In this document: positions 1 to 10,052 of the stretch, piece by piece
Layout: each line of letters opens with the position of its first letter
Position numbering within the stretch: the stretch's first letter is position 1
Origin: Pascua guehoae
Taxonomy: Eukaryota > Basidiomycota > Tremellomycetes > Trichosporonales > Trichosporonaceae
NCBI GenBank assembly: GCA_001600415.1
Contig: BCJX01000002.1
Span: 186,001-250,000 of the forward strand
Length of the DNA: 64,000 nt
Direction of reading: 5' to 3'
Notes under the pieces: model-generated
The model's input: only the letters and a program-made list of their open reading frames with translations
Databases searched by the model: none
Told to the model about the DNA's origin: nothing
Program-made: the position numbers and the translations under genes

Positions 1-58
1 GTGCGGCGTCAGCATGCGATTCGTTTATCGTGCTTGTTTATCGCGCCGAGGAACTCAC

Positions 59-261
59 TCGACGCTCGGCGCTGCTGTAGAAGTGGCGGTGGATGCACCG
101 CGCGCGCCAGCGTACACGCACTCGGCCGCCGCGTCCGCCGCGATGCACGACGAGCACGGTGTACGGTGGTCACATGCGTGTTTGAGGCGGCGGCAGCGCG
201 CGCAGCTGCGGATTGTGCGGGGGCGTTTGACCATGGTGGATGTGACGGATGACGAAGACAA
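59..261 (-). CDS. Zn(II)2Cys6 transcription factor, 5' exon only (gene runs off the window)
   Basis: This first exon encodes a fungal zinc-cluster DNA-binding domain near the N-terminus. The spacing CARCRRLKHACD, then CSSC, then a sixth Cys before VYAG gives six cysteines in C6 spacing. Such domains bind two zinc ions and recognise CGG triplets. The ORF reaches a stop at 55-57, but that stop lies in a donor (gtgagt, reading leftwards from 58), so the exon ends at 59 and the rest lies left of base 1. Translation may start at 261 or at an internal Met at 234. It is divergent from the MFS transporter at 611, which it may regulate (inference). The rest of the protein is not visible. Confidence 0.75.
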
Positions 262-610
262 GACCGTCCTGGGTCCAGGAGTTGTTCTCAGAAGTTAGGA
301 CACAAACAAGCGGTGGGAGGGGATTAGCATCTTCACTAATGTATGTTTGGTTCCGCTAATAGAATGAACACGTGGTCTCGCTTAGCGTTATCGGATAAGG
401 AGCGGATTTCCCGGCGGCCGAGTCGGCGGTCGGCGGGTGGGCGGAACATGGCAGCCAGCCATCGGCGGACATCGGCGGGTCAGTCGGCGGACTACCTGCT
501 GCCCACAAAGGGCTAGTGGCAGGACGACTCGACTCGATGCCCCCCAAGACCTGCAAAAGGGTATATAATAGAAGCCATATCAGCAATGAGATGAGTCTGC
601 GAGAACTACA
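262..610. promoter_or_regulatory. Divergent promoter with CGG-rich block and TATA-like box
   Basis: The spacer between the zinc-cluster gene and the MFS gene holds a dense run of CGG triplets, many as tcggcgg, between about 411 and 497. A TATA-like gtatataata lies at about 560-570, some 45 bases before the MFS start. Zn2Cys6 proteins bind CGG triplets, so these are candidate sites for the neighbouring regulator. That link is inferred from position and motif only. Confidence 0.4.
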
Positions 611-2434
611 ATGTCTGTGCTGGCCAAACACACTGAAGAGTCTCTCAAAACTGCGCCGGCATCGGACTCGCCCACACCCACCCTCAATACTGCCACTGTC
701 AACACTGCCACTGTCAACACTGCCACTGCCGAAAAGGATGACACCCTGGCCATCGACCCCGCCCCCGACGGCGGTGTGCGTGCATGGCTGACGGTTCTCG
801 GGTCATTTCTCACCATTTTCGTCCAGTTTGGCCTCAGTGAGTACTACAGTACAGCACCCCTTGCAATAGTCAAGCTGACGGGTTAGCAAACACGTTTGGC
901 GTGTTCCAGGGGTACTACGAAACATCGCTCCTGTCCTCGTACTCGCCCAGTACGATATCATGGATCGGGGGTCTGCAGCAGTTTTTTATCTTCTTTGGAG
1001 TAAGTTTACAGACATTTTACCCTATGCTGGAGTTCGTGCCTCTGTCCATCCGTAAACAAAGGCGCATATCCTCTCCGTTCACTTTGGCACCCGGCCACCA
1101 TGACCCTGGCCTTTGTGACACTCGGCGTCACAACTGCATCTATGGCGGCCCCCTTATGCCCCTTATGGTGTCCTATCGGGTCGGTGCTGACTCTCAGGGC
1201 TTGTTTGTTGGTCGGCTGTTTGACGCGCACGGGATCCACCTCCTTGCCGTTCCAGGGACCGTGTTGCTCGTTCTCAGCCTCATGATGACATCACGTACGT
1301 CCCCAGCCTCCCAAAGGGTGAGTCATCTTTTACTGACACTTCAGTGTGCAAAGAATTCTACCAGTTTGTGCTCGCGCAGGGTATCCTGTTTGGCATCGCC
1401 AGCGCGCTCGTCTTCTACCCTGCCGTGGCGGTTCCGGGACAATGGTTCTCACGTCGTCGCTCGTTGGCAATGGGAATTGCCAGTAGTAGCTCGGCATTGG
1501 GAGGCACCGTGTGGCCCATTGTGATGAATCGCTTGATCACCCAGATTGGTACGTCTCAACAACATGTTTGTGTCTCCATGAGCTGACAACCAGGCTTTCA
1601 ATGGGCAGTGCGCACAGTAGGATTCATCTCGTTAATCCTCCTCACCCTTTCGTGTCTCTTCATGCGCACTCGCCTTCCCCGTAAAACGCCCACGCCTTGG
1701 AATGCCATGCACGCGCCTCTACGCCAAAAGTCGTTTATCTTCCTGGTACTCTCCCCATCATTGGCCTGGTTGGGGTACGTAACCTTTACATCATCGGTGT
1801 GCCACAGCTAACCTTCAGATTATACACCCCCTTCTTCTACATTACGACGAGGGCCGAGCTCCTGGGTGCAACGTCCACATTCGCCTTTTACTTCCCAGCC
1901 TTTATTAATGCTGGTTCTGTCTTTGGCCGTCTCCTCACAGGATTGGGAGACCATTGGGGCAAGTAAGTGATTACGTCCATGTCCTTTGGCCACGCATTTA
2001 CATCTCCGTCACTTGCACTTGCTATTTACACCGCACCTATGCTAATTCCCAGCTTCAACGTTCTCATTGGTTCGGCAGCCGGATGTGCCATCCTCCTTGT
2101 GGCGTTTTGGACACCACTCTCGAGTATCCCGGCGCTCGTGGTGTTCGCCGTCTTGTTTGGCCTGTTCGTAGGGCTCTACATTGCCATAACCACGCCCTGC
2201 ATCGCCCAAACCGGCCCTCCTAACGAGATTGGAATGCGCGTGGGAATCGTATGGGCTCTCATCTCGCCCTTTTCCCTCACCGGCCCACCGATTAATGGTG
2301 CTCTCATTGCTGGATACCCTGGGAAACGAGGGTATCTATACTCTGGAGCGTTTAGTGGGATCTGTATGGTGCTTGCGGTTGCGTCGGCGGTGGCGAGTAT
2401 GATGGCCATAAAAAGGGAGTCACGGAAAGTGTAG
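611..2434 (+). CDS. MFS transporter, monocarboxylate-porter (MCH) type
   Basis: Seven exons (611-836, 887-999, 1198-1294, 1345-1548, 1594-1774, 1819-1962, 2053-2434) join in frame to a 448-residue membrane protein. The hallmark PDGGVRAW precedes TM1, followed by TFGVFQGYYE, SPSTISWIGGLQQF and GLFVGRLFDAHG in the order usual for fungal MCH transporters. These are plasma-membrane proteins with about 12 TM helices; the substrate cannot be read from sequence. The cytosolic N-terminus carries three 15-bp tandem repeats (686-730) encoding NTATV, NTATV, NTATA. The second intron (1000-1197) is long for this gene. The start is the ATG after the TATA-like box. Family assignment is secure; substrate is unknown. 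Confidence 0.85.
686..730 (+). repeat. Three 15-bp tandem repeats inside the MFS coding region
   Basis: Three near-identical copies of aatactgccactgtc encode the NTATV units in the N-terminal tail of the transporter. Confidence 0.9.
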
Positions 2435-2670
2435 ATAATGGACGTTTTGGATGTGTGCGCCCTGGGCTGTTAGTCTCTAGGTATGAGAATTTCTTAGATT
2501 CTGGACACCTTGCGGTGGATGTTAGAGTGGGTGCGATACTTCTCCATGTTAGTGCTTGCAACTTGCGTTTGCATGTTTGAAACAAAACCCCGCCAACTGT
2601 GGCACTGTACTTCAAGAGTGTCGACACAAGTGCTCGTATGAAAACTCTCGGCCCCTCCTAACCGCAACTA

Positions 2671-2884
2671 TTTGATCACTGTTATTGGCGTGAGGTTGGT
2701 ACTGTACCTATTGCAGAAACAATATCCTTCGGTTCGAACAATGCCGCCTGGCTCTACAGCTTCTGTCAGCCTCACTATCGATATCACCCCATTGCAGGAC
2801 ACCTTGGCTGAGGTAGTCATCACTAGCTCGTCTTGGCAGACCGTTTCAGAACAGTCGAAATTGACACTTGGCGGCATGACATGA
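2671..2884 (+). pseudogene. Truncated relic of the local UBL-associated family
   Basis: An open stretch here contains SVSLTIDIT, then ITSSSWQTVSEQ. These match ISLTVDIT and IDPSSWAAFVEQ in the gene at 3342, and VCLRVGMK and ITPSAWPGCVEQ in the gene at 5406. It ends shortly after this unit, and I see neither the conserved FPKVL first exon upstream nor the ubiquitin-like region downstream. I read it as a decayed or partial third copy. An expressed short peptide cannot be excluded. Confidence 0.5.
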
Positions 2885-3341
2885 TGCGTGGTATAATGGC
2901 CACTGGGGATTCCCCTGTGGCCTGTGGTCCAGAAGACGTGCGCTTCTTGGTCAAATGGGTCTGTCAGGGCAGAGCAGTGGTGCAGACGGGAGGACGTATT
3001 GTTCAGTCGCTGATCTGCAGATCACGAGGTGGGTGACTGGACTGGAATCAATCCGACTCACTCGGCCAGCTGATCCCCGCCTCACCTCGCTCGTCCTTCG
3101 GCTTCCTTCCTTCCTTCCTTCCTTCCTTTCATTCATTCATTCATCCTTTTTCTCTTCCATCCTCTCTCTCTTCCATCCCTTCTCTCTTCCATCCCTTCTC
3201 TCTTCTTTGCTCTTCTTTGCCACACCGCTCGCAACTACTCAGTTTACCTTGCACTCTGTTCACACATCCCACACCACATCAAACACACACTCTCTCTCTT
3301 CCACATTCTGCCTTGTACCACAAAACTCTTGCGACACATCC
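2885..3341. other. Intergenic, pyrimidine-rich leader of the UBL gene
   Basis: No gene seen. From about 3100 to 3230 there are tandem ttcc, attc and 'ctcttccatccctt' repeats, giving a strongly CT-biased top strand just before the ATG at 3342. This is probably the promoter or 5' UTR. Confidence 0.5.
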
Positions 3342-4822
3342 ATGACGCCTACGGATTCGACCTCGCAGTGCTGGTTCCCCAAGGTTCTCCCGTTTCAGAG
3401 GATGGGTGGTCTCATTCTTCCGGAGATCAGCCTCCTGAAGGTGGATAAGGACTGGGATGAGAGTCGAATAATTACCCAATGCCTACCCCACCGACCTTAC
3501 ATCGCAGACGACCATCACAACCGTGTCCTCATATTACGGCCTCGTGGGTGCTAGCATCTCCCTTACCGTCGACATCACCCTTCCGGACGGTGCCCATGCA
3601 GAGGCAACCATCGACCCATCGTCCTGGGCAGCCTTCGTGGAACAATTGACCTATGGTCGTGGCTCTGGCTTCGGCATCATCAAAGTCAAGGGGGTAGCCA
3701 ACCAAAAACAGTGGCTCACCGTGTACATTCAAACTACGACGAGGACCCAACTCGAACTGGAGACGCACCCCACGTCAACGGTTCGCGGGCTAATGTCTGA
3801 AATCCACGACGCGGAAGGCATTCCCTTCGACCAGATGATACTCGTCTACAATGTCCAACACCTTATGGAGACCGCCCGGCTCGTCGACTACCACATCCGG
3901 AGCGGGTCCATGATTGAACTCCATCGACCCCTGCGCGGCAACTCGCCCTCGATTTATCTCTACCCTCCCAAACCTACCGATGTCGACGTGGACCTCTCCC
4001 TCTGCCCCGAGTGTGAGTTGCCAAAGTCAACCAAACAAAGCTCTGGACACTAATCTACAGGGACCTTCCATTCTGTTTATCCTACAGCCCAGAGGATTGA
4101 GGCCTCCAAATTGGACTGGGAATACCTCGAGTGGAAGGTCCTCGCCAAGCCCAATGGTGAACTTGACTGCTTCAACACTGGTGCAGTAGTCCCGTCCCTT
4201 TGTTGGGAGGGTGAGTGGTGCATTGGGCAACATGACCATGTTAACATCAGCCAAAACGAACACTGCCGTCACTGCCAATACCATAGAGGATGTGGTTAAG
4301 CCGACATCCACCAACGGTTTCAGCCCAGCTCAACCGTCGCTCACGCCTCTCGATCCCACAGCCGTTGTCCTCGAGACCACCAAGGCTCGCCAGTACCTCG
4401 AACGCGAACTCATGTCGCTTGGCCTGGTATGTCTCACTGCTGGCCGTGCTGACACCCAGAACTTCACACAGCGCGAACAATTTATCACGTGAGTCTTCCG
4501 TACAGTCAACCTCCTCCTCCCTGCTGATGGCAGGCACTGGCTCCCCGCCTTCAGCAAGCACACCCATATCGCTCTCCGTTTCCTCCCCCAGGCCGCGTAC
4601 GACTCGGCAGCCCCGCTGGAGATTACGCCGAAACCGGCTTGCATTACCCGCGTGTTTATGCTCTTCCGCGGTATCAAGGAGAAGGATCTGGCTGGGTGGG
4701 GGAAGGGGACGGGGGTCGCAGTCGCCAAGCCCTGGGCTGAGGTCGTTGGTGTGGACAAGGCTCGCATGCACGACGAGGGCGTATTCCGCGTGCTCGAGTG
4801 GGGTGGAATGGAAGTGTTTTAG
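3342..4822 (+). CDS. Ubiquitin-like-domain protein with family-specific N-terminal unit
   Basis: Six exons (3342-3440, 3508-4012, 4061-4210, 4251-4426, 4460-4488, 4534-4822) give about 415 residues. Residues 1-33 contain FPKVLPF, shared with the paralogue at 5406. Residues about 34-95 hold the shared unit (TVDITLPDG, DPSSWAAFVEQ). Residues about 103-176 align along their whole length with ubiquitin: HDAEGIPFDQ matches IQDKEGIPPDQ, and the end reads RPLRGN instead of RLRGG. All seven ubiquitin lysine positions are substituted and the last Gly is Asn, so chain building or conjugation through this domain looks impossible. The C-terminal region ends in FRVLEWGGMEVF, which looks conserved but which I cannot name. 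Exon 1 lacks a good donor: I use gtggat at 3441, because the site aligned with the paralogue's donor reads gagagt. Function unknown. Confidence 0.75.
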
Positions 4823-5405
4823 GATAGTAACCGACCATTGAGAAGGAGGCAGAAGACATTGGTGCTGTAGGGTTGTACATAGGGAAGAGTCCGCACGCAC
4901 ATACCCTCGAGCCGCCGCGTACGTCTCATTTCGTACATTGCTCGATCTCTCACTGCGCCAATTAGCCGATCAGCGGTGAGTATGCAACGTCGAGTATCGT
5001 GACACTGGTATTTCCTGAGACGATATCATGTTCAGCTTAACTGCTTAGCAACTGTTTGGCCTTGAGTGTGCTGACTCTGGGGGTGTGTGTAAAATATGGG
5101 TTCCTCACATTCCTCACACGCTGATGGAACGCCCACTCCCGCCCTATGCGCCACCCCCTTTACTTCTTCCCCATCCTTTCGCTTCTTCCCCATCCTTTCG
5201 CTTCTTCCCCATCCTTTCGCTTCTTCCCCATCCTTTCACTTCTTCCCCATCCTTTCACTTGCCCACACATCTTCGCATGTCTCACCCATGGCGCTGGCAT
5301 CCTCTCTGTCCATTTTGTAACCCATTCGTCCTCTTTTCATTCTCTGCTCATCCTTCCATCCACTCTTTACAACCTTTACAACCACCACTCCCCCCCGAAC
5401 CCACC
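4823..5405. other. Intergenic with CT-rich minisatellite
   Basis: No gene seen. It holds the 19-bp repeat array listed separately, close upstream of the short paralogue at 5406. Confidence 0.6.
5164..5262 (+). repeat. 19-bp minisatellite, five copies
   Basis: The unit catcctttcgcttcttccc repeats with exact period 19, with copies starting at 5172, 5191, 5210, 5229 and 5248. The last copies carry a g-to-a change. It lies in the probable promoter or leader of the next gene. Confidence 0.9.
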
Positions 5406-5774
5406 ATGTCGAATCGTCAATTCCCCAAGGTTCTGCTGTTCGAAGCAGTCGATTCCCAGTTCAACGGTCGCAAGGTCGCCATGCTCGGGATCAGCAAGAG
5501 CTGGGAGGTGAGTATGCGTCATTGTCCTGGTTTACCGTTTGTCACCCAGCCCCGATTGACCACTGACATTGTGTTCAAGGAAACCATCAAAACCATCTCT
5601 TCGTACTTTGGCATCCCCCCCTACAACGTCTGCCTTCGCGTCGGCATGAAGCTCCCGGATGGCAGTAATCCACTCGTGTACATTACCCCGTCGGCATGGC
5701 CAGGTTGTGTAGAGCAGTTCATCGCCCCTCCTGATGGTGCCGTCAATGTTATCACAGTCACGAGGAGGGAATAG
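5406..5774 (+). CDS. Short paralogue of the UBL gene lacking the ubiquitin-like domain
   Basis: Two exons (5406-5507, 5580-5774) give a 98-residue protein. FPKVLLF in exon 1 and ETIKTISSYFG, LPDG, TPSAWPGCVEQF in exon 2 align with the N-terminal 95 residues of the gene at 3342, including the phase-0 intron position. The donor here is a clean gtgagt. The protein stops where the sister gene enters its ubiquitin-like domain, so it represents the family unit alone. No known fold recognised; function unknown. Confidence 0.65.
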   Translation: MSNRQFPKVLLFEAVDSQFNGRKVAMLGISKSWEVSMRHCPGLPFVTQPRLTTDIVFKETIKTISSYFGIPPYNVCLRVGMKLPDGSNPLVYITPSAWPGCVEQFIAPPDGAVNVITVTRRE

Positions 5775-6306
5775 ATACGTGAGGAGAGGTTGGACTGCAT
5801 GCCAGAGGGCAATGTATGCAGGGGGGTCATGAAATAATGAGTTCAAAGTGGGGCCGTGCTTCTGTCAAGTTCGGTCACCCAGTGGCAGGAATGAGGAAGT
5901 CAGACTGTGCTGTCTTGCACGTCTGCATAATGTCAGTGCGTACAATGCCCAAACAAAGCTTGGCCACACGACCGTGCGCGCCAACTGACCAACGCTCAAG
6001 AGATCAAGGTGCCATTCCTTCTTTCGACCGTGCATCCTGTTATACTCATGGTCTTTATCCTTGCTTCGGCGTCATGACAGCATAAGCACATGCTGGTCGT
6101 GCTGATCTCTCTGCTGATACAGACATGGCGCTCGCTATTCATGCACCCTGGAGGTGTCGTATAGGAAGAGGGCGGGCTGCCTGCCACCGTCCGGTGCCAC
6201 TTGGCATCTGGATGACATATTTGGTTCCGGGCCCATGCGAAACGCACGGGGCTCAAACGCGTCAACATCAATACACTTCCAACCACCACTTATCCCACGC
6301 TCACCC
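5775..6306. other. Intergenic
   Basis: Leader of the next gene; no further gene or RNA recognised. Confidence 0.5.
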
Positions 6307-7521
6307 ATGACGACCACTATCGATCACCTCGCGTACCCACACATCTTTGACCTGATCGTGTCGTACGCTACGCTATGGCCTGACCCCTGCTTCAACCTGC
6401 GGGCCCTCTGCCGGCATCTCAAGGACCGCATCGACGCACAGCTATGCTCAAACGTGTATGTAGAGGCCGATGAAGACCAGGTGTCGAATCAAGAAGCCCA
6501 GCGCGAGTTGGACGTTATTCTTCATGGCAACCTCGGCCCTTTGCCTCGGCACCAGGTCGGATACACTCCCAATGGAGTAAACTTTCGTGCGTTCGTCGAG
6601 GCAATATACACTGGGACACCCAGGCCTTGGCAGAGATTGGGCTCGGACTGTGCTACGGGATCGGCCGATGGATTTGACTCTGGGCAGCGCCGCCTCCCGG
6701 GGATGAAATGGAAAGGCGGCTCTGCAGCGGAGCGCGCCGAGTGTCTTCGCCTTCTGCGTGCGCACACCACTGTGCTCGCCTACAGCGGTGCCGAGTTTAG
6801 CGTGCCCAGCCTTTCAGAGGCGCCGATATTTGCCGCGCTCAACAGTGAGCGGATCCGGATGGTGCGCGGTGGCGGCAACTTTCCCAACGGAATGCACAAT
6901 GTCCGAATGGCCGTCATGTTTGCAACGCTTAGCACGCCAATGTACTTTTCCGAGGGCCCGTATATTACCTTTATCCAACGCGTACCGGAAGGGGTTGACA
7001 AGCTGGTTGCGCCAATCCGGTTTGACCCACGCGACCCCCGTATCCCCGCGGCGCAGATCCAGATTGACCTCGGTTGTAAAACCCTTCGAGAACTAGTCCT
7101 CGTCTTTATCCCCCGCGAGGTCGATGAAGACTTTGACGTCCCCGACGCCGACCTGGCCGCCCTCCGCGACACGCGTATTGGCCTCCCCCCCACACAGCCT
7201 TTCGGCATGCTCGACGATGTCATCATGGCCGTTGCATACAATCTGAAAGACATCCGCTGGACCATGGTCGGCCACGACCAACTTGGCACTCGTCCTGACT
7301 GGATTGGCATGGGTGATTACAAATGGCCCTTCCACCACTCTGTAGTGGAGAGACGCTTCCGTGCCACAGTCGAGGCGTGCGTCCGCCGTGATGAGCGCGA
7401 GTTTGCCAAATGGACCGACGACGGGCTCCAGCAGGCAGTACGGGCGATTCGCATGGTCCCAACCTTCGAGTACATCGACGAGGTCGGAGAGGACGAATTT
7501 GATCTCCTGACGGAGCAGTAG
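6307..7521 (+). CDS. F-box-like protein, 'YPHIF' family member 1
   Basis: One exon, 404 residues. The N-terminus reads IDHLAYPHIFDLI, then LRALCRHLKDRID about 20 residues later, a helix pattern like an F-box. F-box proteins bridge Skp1 to substrates in SCF ubiquitin ligases. The rest is divergent, with hydrophobic strands but no LRR, WD40 or Kelch repeats that I recognise. Three more members lie in the window (19292, 22335, 25775), sharing DxxxYPHxF and a C-terminal FxxxxEY-type block. The ATG at 6307 is preferred over upstream in-frame codons because it sits just before the conserved motif and after a pyrimidine-rich leader. Assignment as a Skp1-binding F-box is inference. Confidence 0.7.
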   Translation: MTTTIDHLAYPHIFDLIVSYATLWPDPCFNLRALCRHLKDRIDAQLCSNVYVEADEDQVSNQEAQRELDVILHGNLGPLPRHQVGYTPNGVNFRAFVEAIYTGTPRPWQRLGSDCATGSADGFDSGQRRLPGMKWKGGSAAERAECLRLLRAHTTVLAYSGAEFSVPSLSEAPIFAALNSERIRMVRGGGNFPNGMHNVRMAVMFATLSTPMYFSEGPYITFIQRVPEGVDKLVAPIRFDPRDPRIPAAQIQIDLGCKTLRELVLVFIPREVDEDFDVPDADLAALRDTRIGLPPTQPFGMLDDVIMAVAYNLKDIRWTMVGHDQLGTRPDWIGMGDYKWPFHHSVVERRFRATVEACVRRDEREFAKWTDDGLQQAVRAIRMVPTFEYIDEVGEDEFDLLTEQ

Positions 7522-8782
7522 ACATCAATGCCTGTGCGTGTGCGTCTTTCCTACCCGCGCAGCGTCCTGCCGCCCCCTCTTACTGCCAGATGTGATACCC
7601 GGATCCTTGGCCCTTGGTCTCTATCCGACAACAATATCACGGCCATGGCCAGGCGCAGCGAGGTTACTGGCGCCGCAACGAGGTACCTGGAGAGAGATGG
7701 TCTCGAAGAGTCATGAAAGTGGAGACACGTCGTGAGTAGCAACCGCGCAGGAGTCTTCGCACACTCATGCTTGACTGTCGTTGAGATGGTGAAGACGCAT
7801 TGGCCCGTCTTGCACACATGCTTATTAAAGCTGCGCACCTACGACTGGTGCTATGGCGTTTGGGACTGGCTTGGCGATGTCGCTGATCTCGGTCTGGTCA
7901 TCCTCCCATCCATTGGGAGGTGGAGCCGTGATGAATCATCGAGTCATCCTTGAGCAAGCTGTGCGGAGGTAGAGGCGTCACGCTGGATACGACGGTGTTC
8001 TAGGATGGTAGCAGCATGGGCAACAAGGGTCGAAGACGTGGGTTGTGCAGCACAAGGTGTTCATTTGCGTTTCTGTACATATTGATCGAGGCATGTACAG
8101 GTACTATGGGTCGTACAAGTGTACTATGAGTCGTGTAAGTGTTTATCTGGACTACCAGTGTTCTACGCCAGGTCTTCTGTACTCTCGCAGTCCTTCCTGC
8201 CATCCATGCTATCCAGTCGTGCCGGTTGACTGGATGTATGTACGTCTGCATTAGGTCAGCATATCACGAAATCAGCACGCCGAGCACGGCCACGCATGCT
8301 CACCTTGCACCTCTTCGAGTTTCATTCCACGATACAACACTGCATTCCACGATAATCACCATCCTTTTGGCTTGCATCGACGTCACTGCAGCTCTAGTTG
8401 CAACCATTTCGCTACCGAGCCGATCGCCGCTCGCGATCCATTGCACTCTACCACACGCCAAGTGGGGTTTCAGAAGCAACAATCATGTCACATGCATACC
8501 GGCGGAACCGCTCGGAGCCGGGCGTGGTGCCGCGCAGCGCGGCGCATGCGGCGTCACGCCGAGCGCGCCGACCGGCTTGGCATTTCGGTTGCATCATCGG
8601 ACATGCACGACTGCTCGTGTGATCGTGTGGTCAGTGCATGCAGTGCACGCATGGTAGGTATATATTTCCAGTCCATGCAAGACAGCCACTTCCATCTCTA
8701 TCCCTCCAACCACACTCCCCCACCTTCTGAAACCTCACCGAACACTGCTCAGTCGCCACGCCTCGTCCCCAACACAACAACA
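7522..8782. other. Intergenic, 1.26 kb
   Basis: No supported gene. There is an imperfect 20-bp tandem repeat around 8101-8142 (tactatgggtcgtacaagtg). The last 150 bases include a TATA-like gtatatat at about 8658 and the pyrimidine-rich leader of the lectin gene. Confidence 0.5.
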
Positions 8783-9530
8783 ATGCACACTCTCTTCTCC
8801 CTCGCACTTGCCCTCCCGCTCCTCGGCGCCGCGTCGGCCGGACAGATCTGGTTCGGCGGTGACCCCTCGGTCTGCCTCACTGCCCAGGCGCGTCACCTGT
8901 ACGACGGTGCGCGTGTCATCGTGTAAGTTGGTCCCCAGAGCCGGGAAACGTCGTCCCTTCCGTGACACCATTCCATACGCTACAGTCCCATACAGCCCCC
9001 ACACCAACGCCGCGACACCATGCCAATCACTGCACTACCTCGCAAACCCCACTGACCTCAGCAACAACTGCTCCGACTCTCTCCACGACTACCAGGACTG
9101 GACGATCAACCGCGGCAGCGGCCAGGTCCGCCTCGCGATCAACGACAAGTTTTGCCTTGATGCCGGTTCGAGTAGGTCCTCCCCCAGCCCCTGTGCAACA
9201 GCCTACCCTCTCCCAATCCTCGTGTTTGCTGACATTAATCAGACCCCGCAAACGGCGTGGGCATGAAGATCTGGACGTGCTACGACAACCTCCCGGCCCA
9301 GACGTGGTGGTACACGGACGACGACCGTATCGCGCTCGAAGGCCAGGGTGAGTCTACCTTTAACGGCCATGCGCTGCATTGGTCGGCCTCTCTCTACCCC
9401 TCACTCTTCACAATTGCTCACTCCAGGTCTCTGCCTCGACCTGCCCTCGGGCAACACGGAGCCGTACACCCAGACGCAGACGTGGGAGTGCAGCGGCGGT
9501 AACACGAACCAGGTCTGGAGCACCGCCTAA
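8783..9530 (+). CDS. Secreted ricin B-type lectin-domain protein
   Basis: Four exons (8783-8922, 8996-9171, 9243-9347, 9427-9530) give 174 residues. A signal peptide (LFSLALALPLLGAASA, cleavage likely before GQIWFG) is followed by one beta-trefoil-like domain. Repeats such as FCLDAGS with QTWWY and LCLDLPSG with NQVWST show the QxW pattern of ricin B lectins. It is probably secreted and binds carbohydrate, or is a small cell-wall or effector-like protein. Six or more cysteines could form disulfides. There is no catalytic domain. All three junctions restore frame. Confidence 0.8.
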
Positions 9531-9964
9531 CTGTGACCCCTCACCTGAGGCCGGTGTCTATAGCCAGCGGACCATGTGCAGCTCGGCACTCGAATAGGCC
9601 GTAGTCGATTATGAGCATGACGAGAGCAGAGGAGAGGAGCGATGGTAGTAATGTACATACAATGCATGGACATGGATGACTGCAAAGACGTTTCGTGCAA
9701 GTGTAGACCGGGTAGCGGCCACCAAGTGCCCCATAGCTGCAGATCGGATGTGTGCCCCATGTTGCCCGTCTGTCCTGCTCGATTGCTAAACCGGGTCCTG
9801 ACTTGCCAAGACGTACCTCTCGATACAAATGTCGGTGGACTTCCGTCGGCCGTCTTGTCGTGAGAGTCGCGCGGGACGCCAAGGTACGTTTGATGGCTCA
9901 CCGCAACGGCCCACAGTGCCTTTGAGATACTCGGGGGTCAAAGAGGACAAAAAGAGATTGTTTG
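9531..9964. other. Intergenic
   Basis: 3' region of the lectin gene and 3' flank of tRNA-Ala. The Pol III terminator for the minus-strand tRNA is the a-run at about 9949-9955 (T-run on the minus strand). Confidence 0.5.
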
Positions 9965-10052
9965 TGGACGAGTTAGGAATCGAACCAAAGACCTCGTCAA
10001 TTAGACAAAGCAAATTGCTAATGACGCGCTCTACCAACTGAGCTACACGCCC
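9965..10052 (-). tRNA. tRNA-Ala(AGC) with intron
   Basis: The minus strand reads GGGCGTGTAGCTCAGTTGG with anticodon stem CGTCA/TGACG. The loop is TTAGCA, a 15-nt intron, then T, giving anticodon AGC. Acceptor ends GGGCGTG and CTCGTCC carry the G3-U70 pair that identifies alanine tRNAs. A T-run follows the 3' end. Confidence 0.9.
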
